Shown piece after piece: positions 62,340 to 64,000 of a stretch of DNA of 64,000 nt (positions are counted from its first letter, which is position 1; the number at the start of each line of letters is the position of its first letter). Position numbers and translations under genes: made by a program. Source of the DNA: Bacteroidales bacterium (GTDB taxonomy: Bacteria; Bacteroidota; Bacteroidia; Bacteroidales; Marinilabiliaceae); assembly GCA_015061285.1 (NCBI GenBank), contig SUWW01000014.1, positions 1 to 64,000 on the forward strand. Reading direction: 5' to 3'. Under the pieces are notes generated by a model that made no database searches, had not been told where the DNA came from, and saw only the letters and a list, made by a program, of their open reading frames with translations.

Positions 62340-64000
62340 TTAGAAATTGAATATAGATCCATCATCGTTAGCTACTTCATCTGTTATTGTTTCGCTACTT
62401 ATGCTGCCTTCACTCTCATCGGCGCTTATGTGACGGTCGGAACAATCAAGTGAATAGCCAAAACTCTCAGGCACTTCAAATTCGTCTGTCTCTTTCACAT
62501 CCGTAATCTTGTCGTTGGCGAATACCTTTTTTATGAATCGTCCAAATATTGGCACTGCCGTATTGGCTGCTTGACCAATTCTCATGTCGTCGAAGTGTAT
62601 GCCTCGGTCTTCACCGCCAACCCATACGCCAGTTACAAGATTTGGCATAACGGACATGTACCAGCCATCGGAGTTGTTTTGCGTGGTGCCTGTCTTGCCT
62701 CCCATCTTGTTTGTTAGCTTGTAGGCTGGACCTCGCAAACGACATGCAGTTCCTTGATTTACAACGCCTTCGAGTAGGTTGACCATCAAGAATGCAGTCT
62801 CTTCGTCTATTGCCTCGCGTTCGTTGGGTAGGAACGATGCTATCACATTGCCGTATTTATCTTCAATTTTAGTTATGGCTATGGGGTCGATATGTACGCC
62901 TTTGTTTACAAATGTCGCGTATGCACCAACCATTTCTAACAAACTAAAGTCCGATGTGCCTAAGAAGAGCGAATACACTGGGTCGACATGCGAGTTGATG
63001 CCCATATCGTGAATCATATTTGCAACAGCCCTGGGCGAGTATTGTTTCATTACCCATGCAGTGACGTTGTTGTTAGAGTTTGCAAGTCCCCATTTCAGCG
63101 ATACCATCTCACCTGCGCGAGCGCTACCTGCGTTCTTCGGTGTCCACGTAGTGCCATCGTCGAGTAGGAATGTCTGCGGAGAATTAGGCACGAGGTCGCA
63201 TGGTGTGTGACCCTCTTTCATTGCAAGGGCGTATACAAATGGTTTTATTGTAGAACCCACTTGCCGTTTGCCCTGCGATGCCATGTCGTACATGAAATAC
63301 TTGAAGTTTGGCCCTCCTACATATACCTTAATATGCCCATTGTGAGGGTTTACCGACATCATAGCCGAGCGGAGGAAATATTTGTGGTATACCACCGAAT
63401 CGTATGGTGTCATCACGGTATCTTTTTCTCCAGCCCAAGTAAATACGCGAGTTTCAACTGGCGTTTTCATGTGTTTATCTATCTCAGCATCGGAGAGCCC
63501 GAGTTTTTTGAGCTTTCTATATCTGTCGGAATTTTTTATCGCGCGGTTAATCATCTGCGCATATTGCTCCTCGGTTACATCGACACTATATGGTCCACGG
63601 CGACTATTCTTTTTTGAACGAAAGAATTGTGGCTGTAATTCTCCGCTAAGATGTTCTGTCATAGCATCTTCGGCCATTTTTTGTAGTCTGCTGTCGAGGG
63701 TCGTGTATATACGCAAACCATCTTTATATATATTGTATAAACTTCCGTCGGCTTTCGGGTTTTTGGCAATCCAGCCGTATGCAGGGTTGTTTATCCATTG
63801 TGCGCTATCTTCTCTGAATTTTTCTTCTTGCCAACTTGCGTAGTTACGCATATCTGGCTTTGGCGCTGTGAGCATTAAGCGTATGTATTCTCTGAAATAT
63901 GGTGCTATGCCCATCTTATGATCCAGGCGTGTGAAGTTTAACCCTAATGGCAAAGCTTTTAGCGAATCGTATTCTTGTGTTGATATGTATCGCGAACGGA
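62340..64000 (-). CDS. penicillin-binding protein 1A (5' end missing)
   Basis: A bifunctional class A PBP; its start lies beyond the window's right edge. The open frame continues to 64000 without a start Met (reading SRYISTQEYDSLKALPLGLNF at the edge), so the glycosyltransferase domain is mostly outside. Visible parts: the GT/TP linker, then the transpeptidase with the acylation motif STIK in GSTIKPFVYA near 63243-63254, SNN in GLANSNNNVT, and KTG in MGGKTGTTQNNSDGW. The C-terminus is a short acidic Ser/Asp-rich tail. It makes and cross-links peptidoglycan. It begins the cluster with the flippase-like protein and lpxK. Confidence 0.93.
   Translation of the reverse strand, partial: RSRYISTQEYDSLKALPLGLNFTRLDHKMGIAPYFREYIRLMLTAPKPDMRNYASWQEEKFREDSAQWINNPAYGWIAKNPKADGSLYNIYKDGLRIYTTLDSRLQKMAEDAMTEHLSGELQPQFFRSKKNSRRGPYSVDVTEEQYAQMINRAIKNSDRYRKLKKLGLSDAEIDKHMKTPVETRVFTWAGEKDTVMTPYDSVVYHKYFLRSAMMSVNPHNGHIKVYVGGPNFKYFMYDMASQGKRQVGSTIKPFVYALAMKEGHTPCDLVPNSPQTFLLDDGTTWTPKNAGSARAGEMVSLKWGLANSNNNVTAWVMKQYSPRAVANMIHDMGINSHVDPVYSLFLGTSDFSLLEMVGAYATFVNKGVHIDPIAITKIEDKYGNVIASFLPNEREAIDEETAFLMVNLLEGVVNQGTACRLRGPAYKLTNKMGGKTGTTQNNSDGWYMSVMPNLVTGVWVGGEDRGIHFDDMRIGQAANTAVPIFGRFIKKVFANDKITDVKETDEFEVPESFGYSLDCSDRHISADESEGSISSETITDEVANDDGSIFNF

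Noticed and set aside
1..64000. CRISPR arrays, tRNA/rRNA genes, insertion sequences, integrases
   Set aside because: Reading all gaps showed no regularly spaced repeats, no tRNA-like cloverleaf, and no transposase or integrase frame.

Overview
The window is a gene-dense chromosomal segment of a Bacteroidales bacterium. The evidence is a SusC/SusD polysaccharide utilization locus (PUL), a type IX secretion (T9SS) core operon, families largely confined to Bacteroidota (DUF6377, DUF4857, DUF4954, DUF5723, solo starch-synthase domain), and repeated TAnnTTTG boxes, the -7 element of the Bacteroidota primary sigma factor, just upstream of genes. A T9SS core operon argues against typical gut Bacteroides and for a Prevotella-, Paludibacter- or Porphyromonas-like relative; this is inference. 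I saw no rRNA, tRNA, CRISPR array, transposase or integrase.

Layout. 1-1236: an orphan two-TM membrane protein among very short ORFs, possibly decayed. 1237-4302: typA/bipA and ilvE, each with its own terminator. 4344-16755: a complete PUL on the minus strand, regulator (SusR-like, DUF6377), then SusC, SusD, GH30 endo-glucanase, surface glycan-binding lipoprotein and GH3 beta-glucosidase. From memory, this gene order matches the fungal beta-1,6-glucan PUL of B. thetaiotaomicron (BT3310-BT3314 region). 16921-31313 (plus): topA; the T9SS operon porP-gldK-gldL-gldM-gldN; a second outer-membrane protein (DUF5723); a 1155-residue PL11 rhamnogalacturonan lyase with a T9SS-type C-terminal domain, so a likely cargo lies next to its secretion machine; and a LuxR-type response regulator.

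31338-39789: hflX and dusB (divergent), a solo starch-synthase N-domain, an orphan histidine kinase, sppA, an M16 peptidase, an O-methyltransferase and a GuaD-like deaminase. 40314-44461 (minus): pyrH followed with almost no spacing by an ABC ATPase, permease, DUF4857 protein and small lipoprotein, a compact and poorly characterised envelope transport module whose ATPase carries Asp in place of the usual catalytic Glu. 44536-48035: a small exported repeat protein, a secreted modular protein with a short sorting-like C-terminus, and queD.

48086-64000 (minus): envelope and housekeeping genes in tight operons: PBP1A (5' end outside the window), a flippase-like protein, lpxK and a purine nucleoside phosphorylase; then YfhO-like, DUF4954, glmS, rbfA, methyltransferase, LolC/E-like permease, S41 protease and CPBP protease. 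The two most interesting themes are the paired glycan strategies (Sus-type beta-1,6-glucan import versus T9SS export of a pectin lyase) and the pyrH-linked ABC/DUF4857/lipoprotein module.
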